DNA from: Oscillospiraceae bacterium
Lineage (GTDB): Bacteria > Bacillota > Clostridia > Oscillospirales > Acutalibacteraceae
Assembly: GCA_015066015.1 (NCBI GenBank)
Contig: SVPE01000006.1
Coordinates: 62,001-126,000, forward strand
Length of the DNA stretch: 64,000 nt
Reading direction: 5' to 3'
Made by a program: the position numbers and the translations under genes. Shown piece by piece: positions 16,601 through 24,368 of this stretch (its first letter is position 1; each line of letters begins with the position of its first letter). The notes under the pieces are model-generated. The model searched no databases. It worked only from the letters and a program-made list of their open reading frames with translations, and was not told where the DNA came from.

Positions 16601-16646
16601 ATAAAATTGTACAATCATGTAATAAGAATTTTATGAGGTGAAATAA

Positions 16647-19403
16647 ATGGGTTTACTTAAAATGCTCTTTGGAGACTATTCTTCAAAAGAAATAAAAAGA
16701 ATTACACCTACCGTAAATAAGGTGCTCGCACTTGAAGATGAATATGCCGGACTTTCAGACTCTGAGCTCAAGGCGAAAACTACAGAATTTAAAAACAGAC
16801 TCGCTGAGGGTGAAAGTCTTGATGATATTCTTATAGAGGCCTTTGCTACCTGTCGTGAGGCATCCAGGCGTGTGCTCGGTATGAAGCACTTTCCTGTACA
16901 GATTATGGGCGGTATTGTATTGCATCAGGGCAGAATTGCTGAAATGAAGACAGGTGAAGGTAAAACTCTTGTTGCTACTCTTCCTGCATATCTTAATGCT
17001 CTTTCGGGTAAGGGTGTACACATCGTTACAGTTAACGACTATCTTGCACGCCGAGACAGTGAGTGGATGGGTAAGGTTTACCGCTTTCTCGGCCTTTCTG
17101 TAGGTCTTATCGTAAACGGTCTCGAAACTGCAGAGCGACGTAAGGCATATGCCGCGGACATCACCTACGGTACAAATAACGAAATGGGCTTTGACTATCT
17201 TCGTGACAATATGGTGCTTTACCTTGACCAGAAGGTGCAGAGAGGTCACAATTACGCCATTGTCGACGAGGTTGACTCAATTCTTATCGACGAAGCAAGA
17301 ACACCGCTTATCATTTCAGGTATGGGCGGAAAATCATCAGAGCTTTATTCTGTCGCCAACAGCTTTGTAAACACTCTCAAGTGCTTGAAGATTGCCGAAA
17401 CCAACTCGAAGATGAACCTTGAGGATATGGCAGCCGAAAGCGGTGCGGACTATATCGTTGACGAAAAAGCAAAAACCTGTAACCTTACAAAAAGCGGTAT
17501 TCAGAAGGCAGAGCGTTTCTTCAATGTAGAAAACCTCTCAGATCCTGAAAACCTCACCTTGTCCCATCACCTTAACATTGCAATCAAGGCACACGGCGTT
17601 ATGACAAGGGATATCGACTATGTTGTAAAAGACGGTCAGGTGCTTATCGTTGATGAATTCACAGGACGTATTATGCTCGGCAGACGCTACAACGACGGTC
17701 TTCATCAGGCTATCGAGGCTAAGGAAAACGTAAAGGTTGCTCGCGAAAACAAAACCCTTGCAACGATTACCTTCCAGAATTATTTCCGCCTTTATGACAA
17801 GCTTTCCGGTATGACCGGTACGGCTATGACCGAGGTAAATGAATTCCGTGAGATTTACTCCCTTGATGCCGTTGAAATTCCTACAAACAAGCCGTTGCTT
17901 CGCAAGGATAACAATGACGTTATCTATCAGACCGAGCAGTTTAAGTTCAATGCTATTATTGAAGAGATTCTTCGCTGCCACGAAAAGGGTCAGCCCGTAC
18001 TTGTCGGTACAATCTCCATTGAAAAGAGTGAAAAGCTCTCTGCTGCACTTAAAAGGCGCGGTATAAAGCATAACGTTCTCAATGCCAAATTTCACGATAA
18101 GGAAGCTGAAATTGTTGCTCAGGCAGGTAAACTCGGTGCAGTTACCATTGCCACTAATATGGCAGGCCGAGGAACTGATATTATGCTTGGCGGTAACGCG
18201 GAATTCCTTGCTAAAAGCCAGATGAGAAAAATGGAATATTCCGAAGAGCTCATCAGCGAAGCTACTGCCTTCGGTGACACTGATAATGAAGATATAATCG
18301 AGGCAAGGGAAACATTCAAGCGCCTTGAAAGACAGTTTAAAGAGGAGATTGCTGATGAGGCTGAAAAGGTGCGTCAGGCAGGCGGTCTTTATATCATAGG
18401 TACAGAGCGTCACGATTCAAGACGAATCGACAATCAGCTACGAGGCCGTAGCGGACGTCAGGGTGACCCCGGTGAAAGCCGTTTCTTCCTTTCAATGCAG
18501 GATGATCTTCTTCGACTTTTCGGTGGTGACCGAATGGTTGCAATTATGAACAGTATGCCCGTAGATAAGGATACTCCCATCGAGGTCGGTATGCTTACAA
18601 AGCAGGTTGAGTCTGCGCAGCGAAAGGTCGAAGGCAACAACTTTGCCGCCCGTCGTCATGTTATTTCCTTCGACGACGTTATGAACCGTCAGAGAGAGAT
18701 TATTTACACTCAGCGTGACCAGGTTCTCAAGGGCGAGGATATGAAGCCTGTAATCACAAAGATGATTGACGAATCTATCGGTGACACCGTTGAATTTTTC
18801 TGTCCTGCAAATGTACCTTCAAGTGAATGGCATTTTGCTTCACTTAAGGAAAAGTATATGGGTTGGCTTACAACTGAGGATGACTTTACCGAGGACAGAA
18901 AGTACAAGCCTGAAGAAATCTATGATCTTCTCACCGAGCGTGCACATAATCTCCACGAGGAGAGAGAAGAACTCTACGGTGAGGAAATGATGCGTAACAT
19001 TGAAAGAGAAATGCTTCTTCGTAATGTTGATATGAAGTGGATGGACTATATCGATGCTATGGATGAGCTTAAACGCAGTGTAGGGCTTCTTGCTTACGGA
19101 CAGAAGGATCCTGTTGTGGCATTCAGAGAACTCAGTTATGACATGTTCGATGAAATGACTACCTCCATCCGCGAGGATACAGTAAAGACTGTTCTTGCTG
19201 TACGCTTCAAGACGGATGAAGAAATCAAGCGTGAAGCTGTTGCTAAGGTTACAAGCACATCGACCGGTGGTGACGGCAGTGAAAAGGCAAAACCAAAGCG
19301 TAACGAAGGCAAAAAGGTCGGCGTTAATGATCCCTGCCCCTGCGGAAGCGGCAAGAAATATAAGAAGTGCTGCGGACGTCCCGGCGCATCATCTGAAGGA
19401 TGA
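16647..19403 (+). CDS. secA: preprotein translocase ATPase SecA
   Basis: SecA drives secreted proteins through SecYEG at the membrane using ATP. The 918-aa product shows the Walker A region '[21 protein letters not shown]', DEAD-like '[22 protein letters not shown]' and 'GTDIMLGG' (motif V area). The helicase arginine motif is '[14 protein letters not shown]'. It ends with the zinc-binding SEC-C tail '[14 protein letters not shown]', which contacts SecB or ribosomes in other bacteria. Length and domain order are normal. GAGGTGAAATAA precedes the ATG. It has its own promoter and a terminator 63 nt after the stop. Confidence 0.97.
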   Translation: MGLLKMLFGDYSSKEIKRITPTVNKVLALEDEYAGLSDSELKAKTTEFKNRLAEGESLDDILIEAFATCREASRRVLGMKHFPVQIMGGIVLHQGRIAEMKTGEGKTLVATLPAYLNALSGKGVHIVTVNDYLARRDSEWMGKVYRFLGLSVGLIVNGLETAERRKAYAADITYGTNNEMGFDYLRDNMVLYLDQKVQRGHNYAIVDEVDSILIDEARTPLIISGMGGKSSELYSVANSFVNTLKCLKIAETNSKMNLEDMAAESGADYIVDEKAKTCNLTKSGIQKAERFFNVENLSDPENLTLSHHLNIAIKAHGVMTRDIDYVVKDGQVLIVDEFTGRIMLGRRYNDGLHQAIEAKENVKVARENKTLATITFQNYFRLYDKLSGMTGTAMTEVNEFREIYSLDAVEIPTNKPLLRKDNNDVIYQTEQFKFNAIIEEILRCHEKGQPVLVGTISIEKSEKLSAALKRRGIKHNVLNAKFHDKEAEIVAQAGKLGAVTIATNMAGRGTDIMLGGNAEFLAKSQMRKMEYSEELISEATAFGDTDNEDIIEARETFKRLERQFKEEIADEAEKVRQAGGLYIIGTERHDSRRIDNQLRGRSGRQGDPGESRFFLSMQDDLLRLFGGDRMVAIMNSMPVDKDTPIEVGMLTKQVESAQRKVEGNNFAARRHVISFDDVMNRQREIIYTQRDQVLKGEDMKPVITKMIDESIGDTVEFFCPANVPSSEWHFASLKEKYMGWLTTEDDFTEDRKYKPEEIYDLLTERAHNLHEEREELYGEEMMRNIEREMLLRNVDMKWMDYIDAMDELKRSVGLLAYGQKDPVVAFRELSYDMFDEMTTSIREDTVKTVLAVRFKTDEEIKREAVAKVTSTSTGGDGSEKAKPKRNEGKKVGVNDPCPCGSGKKYKKCCGRPGASSEG

Positions 19404-19466
19404 TGCAGCTCAGTTACTTCTGTTTGCAACAGGCGTAATAGAAGTAATTGTTTTGTAAAAAGAAAA

Positions 19467-19500
19467 ATCCTGCAGTTCATCAGCTGCAGGATATCTTTTT
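19467..19500 (+). terminator. secA terminator
   Basis: ATCCTGCA...TGCAGGAT stem with a 10-nt loop, followed by ATCTTTTTTTG. On the other strand the T-run is absent, so it serves secA. Confidence 0.85.
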
Positions 19501-19508
19501 TGTTTTTT

Positions 19509-19619
19509 TTATTCATCGGGTTCGATTTCGTCTGCTCTTCCGAGGAAAAGAAGAATGTACTTTCTGATGGTGTCAAACACCATTGTAATGATGTCGAGAA
19601 CTTTCTGCATATTATCCAT
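19509..19619 (-). CDS. 36-aa amphipathic/acidic-tailed microprotein
   Basis: This gene is too short for the track. Minus-strand AAGGAG lies 10 nt before ATG 19619; the product begins MDNMQKVLDIITMVFDTIRK, continues with YILLFLG and ends in the acidic tail 'RADEIEPDE'. It has one hydrophobic or amphipathic helix (about 5-27), no signal peptidase site and a charged tail. A second microprotein at 22265-22396 has the same plan. The isolated, convergent position with a good SD supports translation; a membrane-associated peptide is an inference. Confidence 0.55.
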   Translation of the reverse strand: MDNMQKVLDIITMVFDTIRKYILLFLGRADEIEPDE

Positions 19620-19756
19620 ATTCAAATTACTCCTTTTGTAAAGTTTACAACATTATAATATCATTAAAAAACTTCAGTGTCAATAGAGCTCTGAAATTTA
19701 AAATATTCTAAAAATTCAAAATATTACATATATTTTTATGAAGTCTCTCGCGAATA

Positions 19757-19785
19757 TTGCCTTTTTTTGTTTTTAGTGGTAAAAT
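19757..19785 (+). promoter_or_regulatory. promoter for nucleotidyltransferase gene
   Basis: TTGCCT, a 17-bp spacer and TAAAAT with an extended TGG just before it. The ATG is 29 nt downstream. Confidence 0.65.
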
Positions 19786-19813
19786 AATAGAAATAAAAAA
19801 GGAGGGAAATATC

Positions 19814-20734
19814 ATGGTAAAGACTACTCTTGTTGTTATGGCTGCCGGAATGGGAAGCAGATACGGTGGACTCAAGCAGATTGACCCTGTAGGGCCTAAC
19901 GGTGAAATTATACTGGACTATTCTGTTTTTGATGCTGTTCAGGCAGGCTTTGACAGGGTGATTTTTGTGATAAAGCATGAAATTGAAGAGGATTTTAAGA
20001 AGATAACAGACAGAAGATATGACGGCAAAATAGAGGTTGATTATGCTTTTCAGGATATGGCTGATCTTCCTGATGGCTTTACAGTTCCTGAGGGCAGAGT
20101 GAAGCCCTGGGGTACGGGACAGGCTGTACTTGCCTGCAGAAACCTTATTGACGGACCATTTGCCGTTATCAATGCTGATGACTATTACGGAAAGCAGACC
20201 TTCAGACTCATTCATGAAGAGCTTATTAAGAAAGCAGAGGATAACGGAAAGTATAATTTCTGTATGGTGGGCTTCAGAATTGAAAACACACTTACGGAAA
20301 ACGGTACTGTTGCAAGAGGTGTTTGTCAGACAAACGAGGCAAGTATGCTTACAGATATCGTAGAAAGAACAAAGATTGCAATGAACGGTGACCGTATTCA
20401 GTTTACTGAGAATGAAGGCGCAAGCTGGACAGACATCCCTGAAGGTACAGTGGTTTCTATGAACTGTTGGGGCTTTACCCCTGATATGATGGAGGAGCTC
20501 AAAAAAAGATTCCCTGATTTCCTTGAAAAGGGGATAAAGGAAAACCCTCTTAAATGTGAGTATTTTCTGCCTTTTGTTGTAGATGAGCTTCTCAAGGAGA
20601 ATAAAGCTCAGGTCAAGGTGCTTGAGACAAGCGAAAAGTGGTATGGTGTAACCTATAAGGAAGACAGAAAATTTGTTACAGATGCGCTTGGACAGAAGGT
20701 TACAGCCGGGATTTATCCGGAAAAGCTTTGGTAA
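19814..20734 (+). CDS. sugar-phosphate nucleotidyltransferase (NDP-sugar synthase-like)
   Basis: The start is ATG 19814 after GGAGGGAAATATC; the ORF track's upstream start (19757) lies in the promoter. The 306-aa product has the nucleotidyltransferase fold signature 'VVMAAGMGSRYGGLKQIDPVGPNGEIILDYS' (GxGxR...K loop binding the nucleotide) and 'INADDYYG' with the metal-binding Asp. Proteins of this type join NTP with a sugar-1-phosphate to make activated sugars. The substrate is not clear: the Gly-Leu-Lys-Gln loop differs from RmlA and GalU. It is monocistronic, with its own promoter and terminator. Confidence 0.85.
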   Translation: MVKTTLVVMAAGMGSRYGGLKQIDPVGPNGEIILDYSVFDAVQAGFDRVIFVIKHEIEEDFKKITDRRYDGKIEVDYAFQDMADLPDGFTVPEGRVKPWGTGQAVLACRNLIDGPFAVINADDYYGKQTFRLIHEELIKKAEDNGKYNFCMVGFRIENTLTENGTVARGVCQTNEASMLTDIVERTKIAMNGDRIQFTENEGASWTDIPEGTVVSMNCWGFTPDMMEELKKRFPDFLEKGIKENPLKCEYFLPFVVDELLKENKAQVKVLETSEKWYGVTYKEDRKFVTDALGQKVTAGIYPEKLW

Positions 20735-20751
20735 GTTTTTGTGATATTTTG

Positions 20752-20777
20752 AAGGAAGGCAGAGCCTTCCTTTTTTC
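20752..20777 (+). terminator. terminator after nucleotidyltransferase gene
   Basis: GGAAGGC-AGA-GCCTTCC followed by TTTTTTC. Confidence 0.85.
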
Positions 20778-20879
20778 TTGGGTGGAACGCGTAGAATGTG
20801 CGTTGGCCTCTCAGCGTCTTGTTGTAGCCCGGCAGAACATAACTTTCTTTGTTTTTAATGATTATTTTCGCTTTCAAGG

Positions 20880-20908
20880 TTGAATTTAACGGCATAATGA
20901 TGTAAAAT
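20880..20908 (+). promoter_or_regulatory. promoter for pduL
   Basis: TTGAAT, a 17-bp spacer, TAAAAT. The pduL ATG is 46 nt further on. Confidence 0.6.
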
Positions 20909-20953
20909 AATAAACAGTATAAAATTAAACTTAAAATATTGGAGGTAAAAACC

Positions 20954-21526
20954 ATGGCAAAACCCGTATTAGTAGAAACATCAGCAAGACACGTTCATGT
21001 AAGCAGAAGAGTGCTTGATATCCTTTTCGGTGAAGGCTACGAGCTTACAAAGAAAAAGGATCTTTCACAGCCCGGTCAGTACGCTTGTGAAGAAAGAGTT
21101 CAGGTTATCGGACCTAAAGGCAGCTTCCCCGGCGTTTCAATTCTCGGACCTGTACGCCCTGAAACTCAGGTTGAGCTTTCTGCAGGTGATGCACGTTCAA
21201 TCGGCGTAAAGGCTCCCATCCGTGAATCAGGCGATCTTGAAGGCAGCGGCGGCTGCAAGCTTGTAGGCCCCAAGGGTGAGGTTGAACTTAATGACGGTGT
21301 TATCGTTGCAAAGAGACACATCCATATGACTCCCGAAGATGCTGCAAAGTATGATCTTCAGGACAAGCAGATTGTAAATGTTAAGATTGATACAGACGGT
21401 CGTTCACTCGTTTTCGGTGATGTTATCGTAAGAGTAAGTCCCTCATATGCACTCGCTATGCACATTGACACAGATGAATGCAATGCTGCAAGCTGCGTTC
21501 CCGGACTTGAGGGTGACATCCTTTAA
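20954..21526 (+). CDS. pduL: phosphate propanoyl/acetyltransferase PduL
   Basis: ATG 20954 follows GGAGGTAAAAACC; the in-frame ATG at 20939 overlaps the SD. The 190-aa product has the two PduL metal-binding His patterns: 'ARHVHVSRR' near the N-terminus and 'KRHIHMTPEDA' in the second half. PduL interconverts acyl-CoA and acyl-phosphate. There is no microcompartment targeting peptide or other pdu gene nearby, so it is probably the housekeeping phosphotransacetylase, turning PFOR-derived acetyl-CoA into acetyl-phosphate for ATP synthesis. The length is typical for the cytosolic form. The YfbR-like gene follows 43 nt later without a terminator. Confidence 0.92.
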   Translation: MAKPVLVETSARHVHVSRRVLDILFGEGYELTKKKDLSQPGQYACEERVQVIGPKGSFPGVSILGPVRPETQVELSAGDARSIGVKAPIRESGDLEGSGGCKLVGPKGEVELNDGVIVAKRHIHMTPEDAAKYDLQDKQIVNVKIDTDGRSLVFGDVIVRVSPSYALAMHIDTDECNAASCVPGLEGDIL

Positions 21527-21569
21527 TTCATTTTATTGTGAAATATTTAACTGAAAGGAGCGAGTGACT

Positions 21570-22157
21570 GTGGTAAACAGCTTTTTTGCGATGCATTCAA
21601 GAATGAAACACATCAATCGATGGGCGCTTATGCGGAACACTGCAAGTGAAAATATAAGCGAGCACAGTAATGATGTTGCTGCAATTGCTCATGCTCTTGC
21701 AGTTATTAAGAATCTGCGCTTTGGTGGAAAGGTGAATGCAGAAAGAGCCGCTTTTCTCGGACTTTATCATGATATGCCTGAGATTATTACCGGAGATATG
21801 CCGACTCCTGTCAAGTATCACAGTAAGCAGATGCACGAAGAGTTTCTTAAGGTCGAAAAGGTAGCTTGTGATAAGCTTTTGTCGATGCTTCCTGAAGATA
21901 TGCGTGAATACTACAGCAGTGCATTCTTTATGTGTGAAGAAGATGAATATCTTTGGAAAATCGTTAAGGCGGCGGATAAAATCTCTGCGCTTATAAAATG
22001 CATTGAGGAAAAAAATGCCGGCAACCGCGAGTTTGAAAAAGCTCTACTCAGCACAGAAAAAGCCATAAGAGAGATGAAGCTTCCCGAGGCAGAGGTTTTC
22101 CTTGAGGAGTTCATACCGGCGTTTCATCTCAGCCTTGACGAGCAGACGGAAAATTAA
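21570..22157 (+). CDS. HD-domain phosphohydrolase, YfbR-like 5'-deoxynucleotidase
   Basis: The track starts at GTG 21564, only 3 nt from AAAGGAG. The GTG at 21570 has the proper 9-nt spacing and I prefer it. The 195-aa protein has the HD pattern: His in 'NISEHSNDVAAIAHALA', the His-Asp pair in 'LYHDMPEIITGDMPTPVKY', and a later Asp in 'KAADKISALI'. This matches YfbR-type 5'-nucleotidases, which dephosphorylate deoxyribonucleoside monophosphates with a divalent metal. It probably shares a transcript with pduL and ends at a strong bidirectional terminator. Confidence 0.88.
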   Translation: MVNSFFAMHSRMKHINRWALMRNTASENISEHSNDVAAIAHALAVIKNLRFGGKVNAERAAFLGLYHDMPEIITGDMPTPVKYHSKQMHEEFLKVEKVACDKLLSMLPEDMREYYSSAFFMCEEDEYLWKIVKAADKISALIKCIEEKNAGNREFEKALLSTEKAIREMKLPEAEVFLEEFIPAFHLSLDEQTEN

Positions 22158-22168
22158 AAGTAATATAC

Positions 22169-22200
22169 AAAACCCACGGTGATTATACCGTGGGTTTTTA
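22169..22200. terminator. bidirectional terminator
   Basis: AAAACCCACGGT / ACCGTGGGTTTTT around GATTAT. It separates the YfbR-like gene from the minus-strand microprotein gene. Confidence 0.85.
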
Positions 22201-22264
22201 TGTTGTTTGCTTGTCAGAAATTGCTTGTGTTTTATTTCTTCTTAGTCGAATTTGGTTGAACTGA

Positions 22265-22396
22265 TTATGCAGGTGCATCTGTGGGTTCTTCTGTTTCTCC
22301 TTCTTCTTCCTTTGAACCGAAGAGGTCACCGAAAGTATCAAAAATGAAGGTGAAAATAGCAGTGAGAAGATTAATAACTTCGCCTAATGTCATCAT
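22265..22396 (-). CDS. 43-aa hydrophobic/acidic-tailed microprotein
   Basis: This gene is absent from the ORF track. Minus-strand AAAGGAG is followed after 9 nt by ATG 22396. The peptide begins MMTLGEVINLLTAIFTFIFD, continues TFGDLFG and ends in a Glu-rich tail (SKEEEGETEEPTDAPA). It has one amphipathic, Phe-rich helix followed by a disordered acidic end, the same plan as the 36-aa product at 19509-19619. Both lie on the minus strand at the 3' side of plus-strand genes. The 96-aa plus-strand ORF covering it is an antisense shadow. The function is unknown. Confidence 0.6.
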   Translation of the reverse strand: MMTLGEVINLLTAIFTFIFDTFGDLFGSKEEEGETEEPTDAPA

Positions 22397-22462
22397 AATG
22401 AGTTTCTCCTTTCAGAATTATTTTTCTTATTTTATCATATTGTTAATCAAAAATCAATATTT

Positions 22463-23947
22463 TTATGCAGAGACCTTTGCAGCTGCTTCTCTCTTTTCGG
22501 AAAGAGCTCTTTCAACCTCTGCCATATGTTGGGCGTCGTCATTGTCAAGGAAGAGGATAACGATAAGATAAAATACCGAACCGATAGCCGGACCGAGAAT
22601 GAAGTGGTGCCAACGGTACTTAAGGAAACGGGGAGCTGTCTGAACACCGATTTTTGTCATTCCGTCGGGAACAGGAGCCTTTTCGTCAAAGCCGAGGAAA
22701 GCAAGAACTATACCCTTGATGAAGTTGGGAATTGCACCTGTAACCTTTGAAACAAAATTCTGCATTGAGAAGGTGATGCCCTCGGTACGCTTACCTGTTT
22801 TAAGTTCAACCTCGTCAATGGAGTTTGTAAGCAGTGAACGGTGGGCAATATCTTTCATATTGGTGAAAATCTGCGCTGTGCCGAGAAGTGCCATTACAAC
22901 TGCAAGGTAACCGATGTTGAGGAAGCGGTCGTTTGCGCCGATGAAGAAAGCAGCAATACGGGCAACTATTGTTATTGCTTCCGAGAATACGAGGAGCTTC
23001 TTGTTACCGCCGAGCTTGTTGATGAGCTTGACTGCAAAGAACATTGCAAAGGCACCGGGAATACCCATGATGAATCCGTATACAACCTGTGCGGTACCTC
23101 CGGAAATTTCAGCACCGAAAACATTATAGGAAATTCCTTTTGTTTCGAAGAAGTATTCCCAGGGAAGAGCGATAGAAAAACTCTGAACAATTCTGGCAAG
23201 GCAGACAATAATAAGGGTTTTGTTGTGCCTTAAATCCATTATATCCTTGAAAATGCTGGTTTTCTTTTCTTCGATAGGCTCAACCTTTTCCTTCATTCGG
23301 TAGGCGAGCATAGCAATAATCATACCGCCGAGACCGAAAACGATAGCACCGTACAAGTAAGACGTTTTTTCAGTCATAATACTTCTTTTTACGACAAAAT
23401 CCTTGAAGGTGGGGAAAAGACTTGCGATTGTGCCGCCGAAGCCTGCGGCGATTGAGATCCACTGAATAACTCGTTTTCGTTCGTTGGAGTCAGGACTAGA
23501 CATCGCGGCGATACCCCAGATTGAGATGTCCTGAAGTGAGTAGAAAACATCAAAAAGAATATAAAGAATCAGAACAAAAGCGATGGTCTGACTCTGGTTG
23601 AAGCCGAAGTCGGCAAACATCAGAACAACAAGAATACCTATTATAAGCGGAGTCCATAAAAGGAATGGGCGCATTTTCTGACCGGGCTTGTGTTTTCTTC
23701 GGTCGATAAGTCCGCCGATAAGAGGGTCGTTGATTGCGTCCCAAAGAGTGCTTACACCGGTGATAACACCTGTCTTTTCAGCAGGAATTTCAAGTACGGT
23801 GTTAAGAAAGACAAAAAGTCTGTTTGAAACAAAGTTGTAGGTCATATTCTGACCGGTAAGACCTGCAGAGTAAGACAGCAGTCGGTCGTTAGCTACCTTT
23901 GTATCCGATTCTTCGCGTGAGAACATAAAAAGAGGATTGAATTTCAT
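22463..23947 (-). CDS. GPH-family sugar:cation symporter (MFS_2)
   Basis: The 494-aa membrane protein has about 12 TM helices and the family patterns 'GVSTLWDAINDPLIGGLIDRRKHKPGQKMRPFLLW' near the N-terminus and 'VELKTGKRTEGITFSMQNFVSK' in the second half. It should import a sugar or glycoside with a cation. Its N-terminus carries 'DRLLSYSAGLTGQNMTYNFVS', homologous in position to the other GPH protein at 9 kb, but the two share limited sequence. GGAGAATTACA lies before the ATG, and a promoter lies at 24013-24040. It is divergent from spoIIE, with a 421-bp control region between. Confidence 0.88.
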   Translation of the reverse strand: MKFNPLFMFSREESDTKVANDRLLSYSAGLTGQNMTYNFVSNRLFVFLNTVLEIPAEKTGVITGVSTLWDAINDPLIGGLIDRRKHKPGQKMRPFLLWTPLIIGILVVLMFADFGFNQSQTIAFVLILYILFDVFYSLQDISIWGIAAMSSPDSNERKRVIQWISIAAGFGGTIASLFPTFKDFVVKRSIMTEKTSYLYGAIVFGLGGMIIAMLAYRMKEKVEPIEEKKTSIFKDIMDLRHNKTLIIVCLARIVQSFSIALPWEYFFETKGISYNVFGAEISGGTAQVVYGFIMGIPGAFAMFFAVKLINKLGGNKKLLVFSEAITIVARIAAFFIGANDRFLNIGYLAVVMALLGTAQIFTNMKDIAHRSLLTNSIDEVELKTGKRTEGITFSMQNFVSKVTGAIPNFIKGIVLAFLGFDEKAPVPDGMTKIGVQTAPRFLKYRWHHFILGPAIGSVFYLIVILFLDNDDAQHMAEVERALSEKREAAAKVSA

Positions 23948-24012
23948 TGTAATTCTCCTTCTCAGTATTGATAAATATAATTATATTACATAAATATACA
24001 AATGGCAATAAG

Positions 24013-24040
24013 TGTATATAAACTTTGGAGGTTTTGTCAA
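24013..24040 (-). promoter_or_regulatory. promoter for GPH transporter gene
   Basis: Minus-strand TTGACA (24040-24035), a 16-bp spacer and TATACA (24018-24013). The ATG is about 66 nt downstream. The -35 box lies inside one arm of an inverted repeat. Confidence 0.6.
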
Positions 24041-24121
24041 AGCTGAGGGATGATAATTGGAGTTATTGACAAAAGCAGCAAACGCAAAAGTACCGACGCC
24101 CTGAGGCATCGGTACTTTTGC
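24032..24121. promoter_or_regulatory. inverted repeat and orphan hairpin in the divergent GPH/spoIIE region
   Basis: The 421-bp spacer 23948-24368 holds no gene. TTTTGTCAA (24032-24040) and TTGACAAAA (24066-24074) form a perfect 9-bp inverted repeat that covers the transporter -35 box, so it looks like an operator; the half-site is also one base off a Spo0A box (TGTCGAA). At 24084-24121, GCAAAAGTACCGA...TCGGTACTTTTGC is a 17-bp hairpin with one mismatch and a CTGA loop. A TATAAT-like box lies near 24325, just before spoIIE. Confidence 0.45.
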
Positions 24122-24368
24122 AGTAATTTGAATGAGGTAACTATGAAAATGAAAACATCGAATTGAATAAAAAGGGAACAAAAATCTCTTTTGTGTATAT
24201 TTATACTATCACTTCATTAAAAAATAATCAATAACTGTTTAATAATGTTTACATTCAGTTAATAAAAATCTGGATAAGCATTTTGTTATTCCCTAAAATC
24301 TGCCGTTTTTTTTGGGACTTGCCATATATAATCTCCAGGTAGAGTTTTTACTGAAAGGATGAGTTGAG

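Noticed and set aside
17538-18413. 291-aa antisense ORF inside secA
   Set aside because: It is a long shadow frame opposite a conserved gene, with low-complexity composition and no SD.
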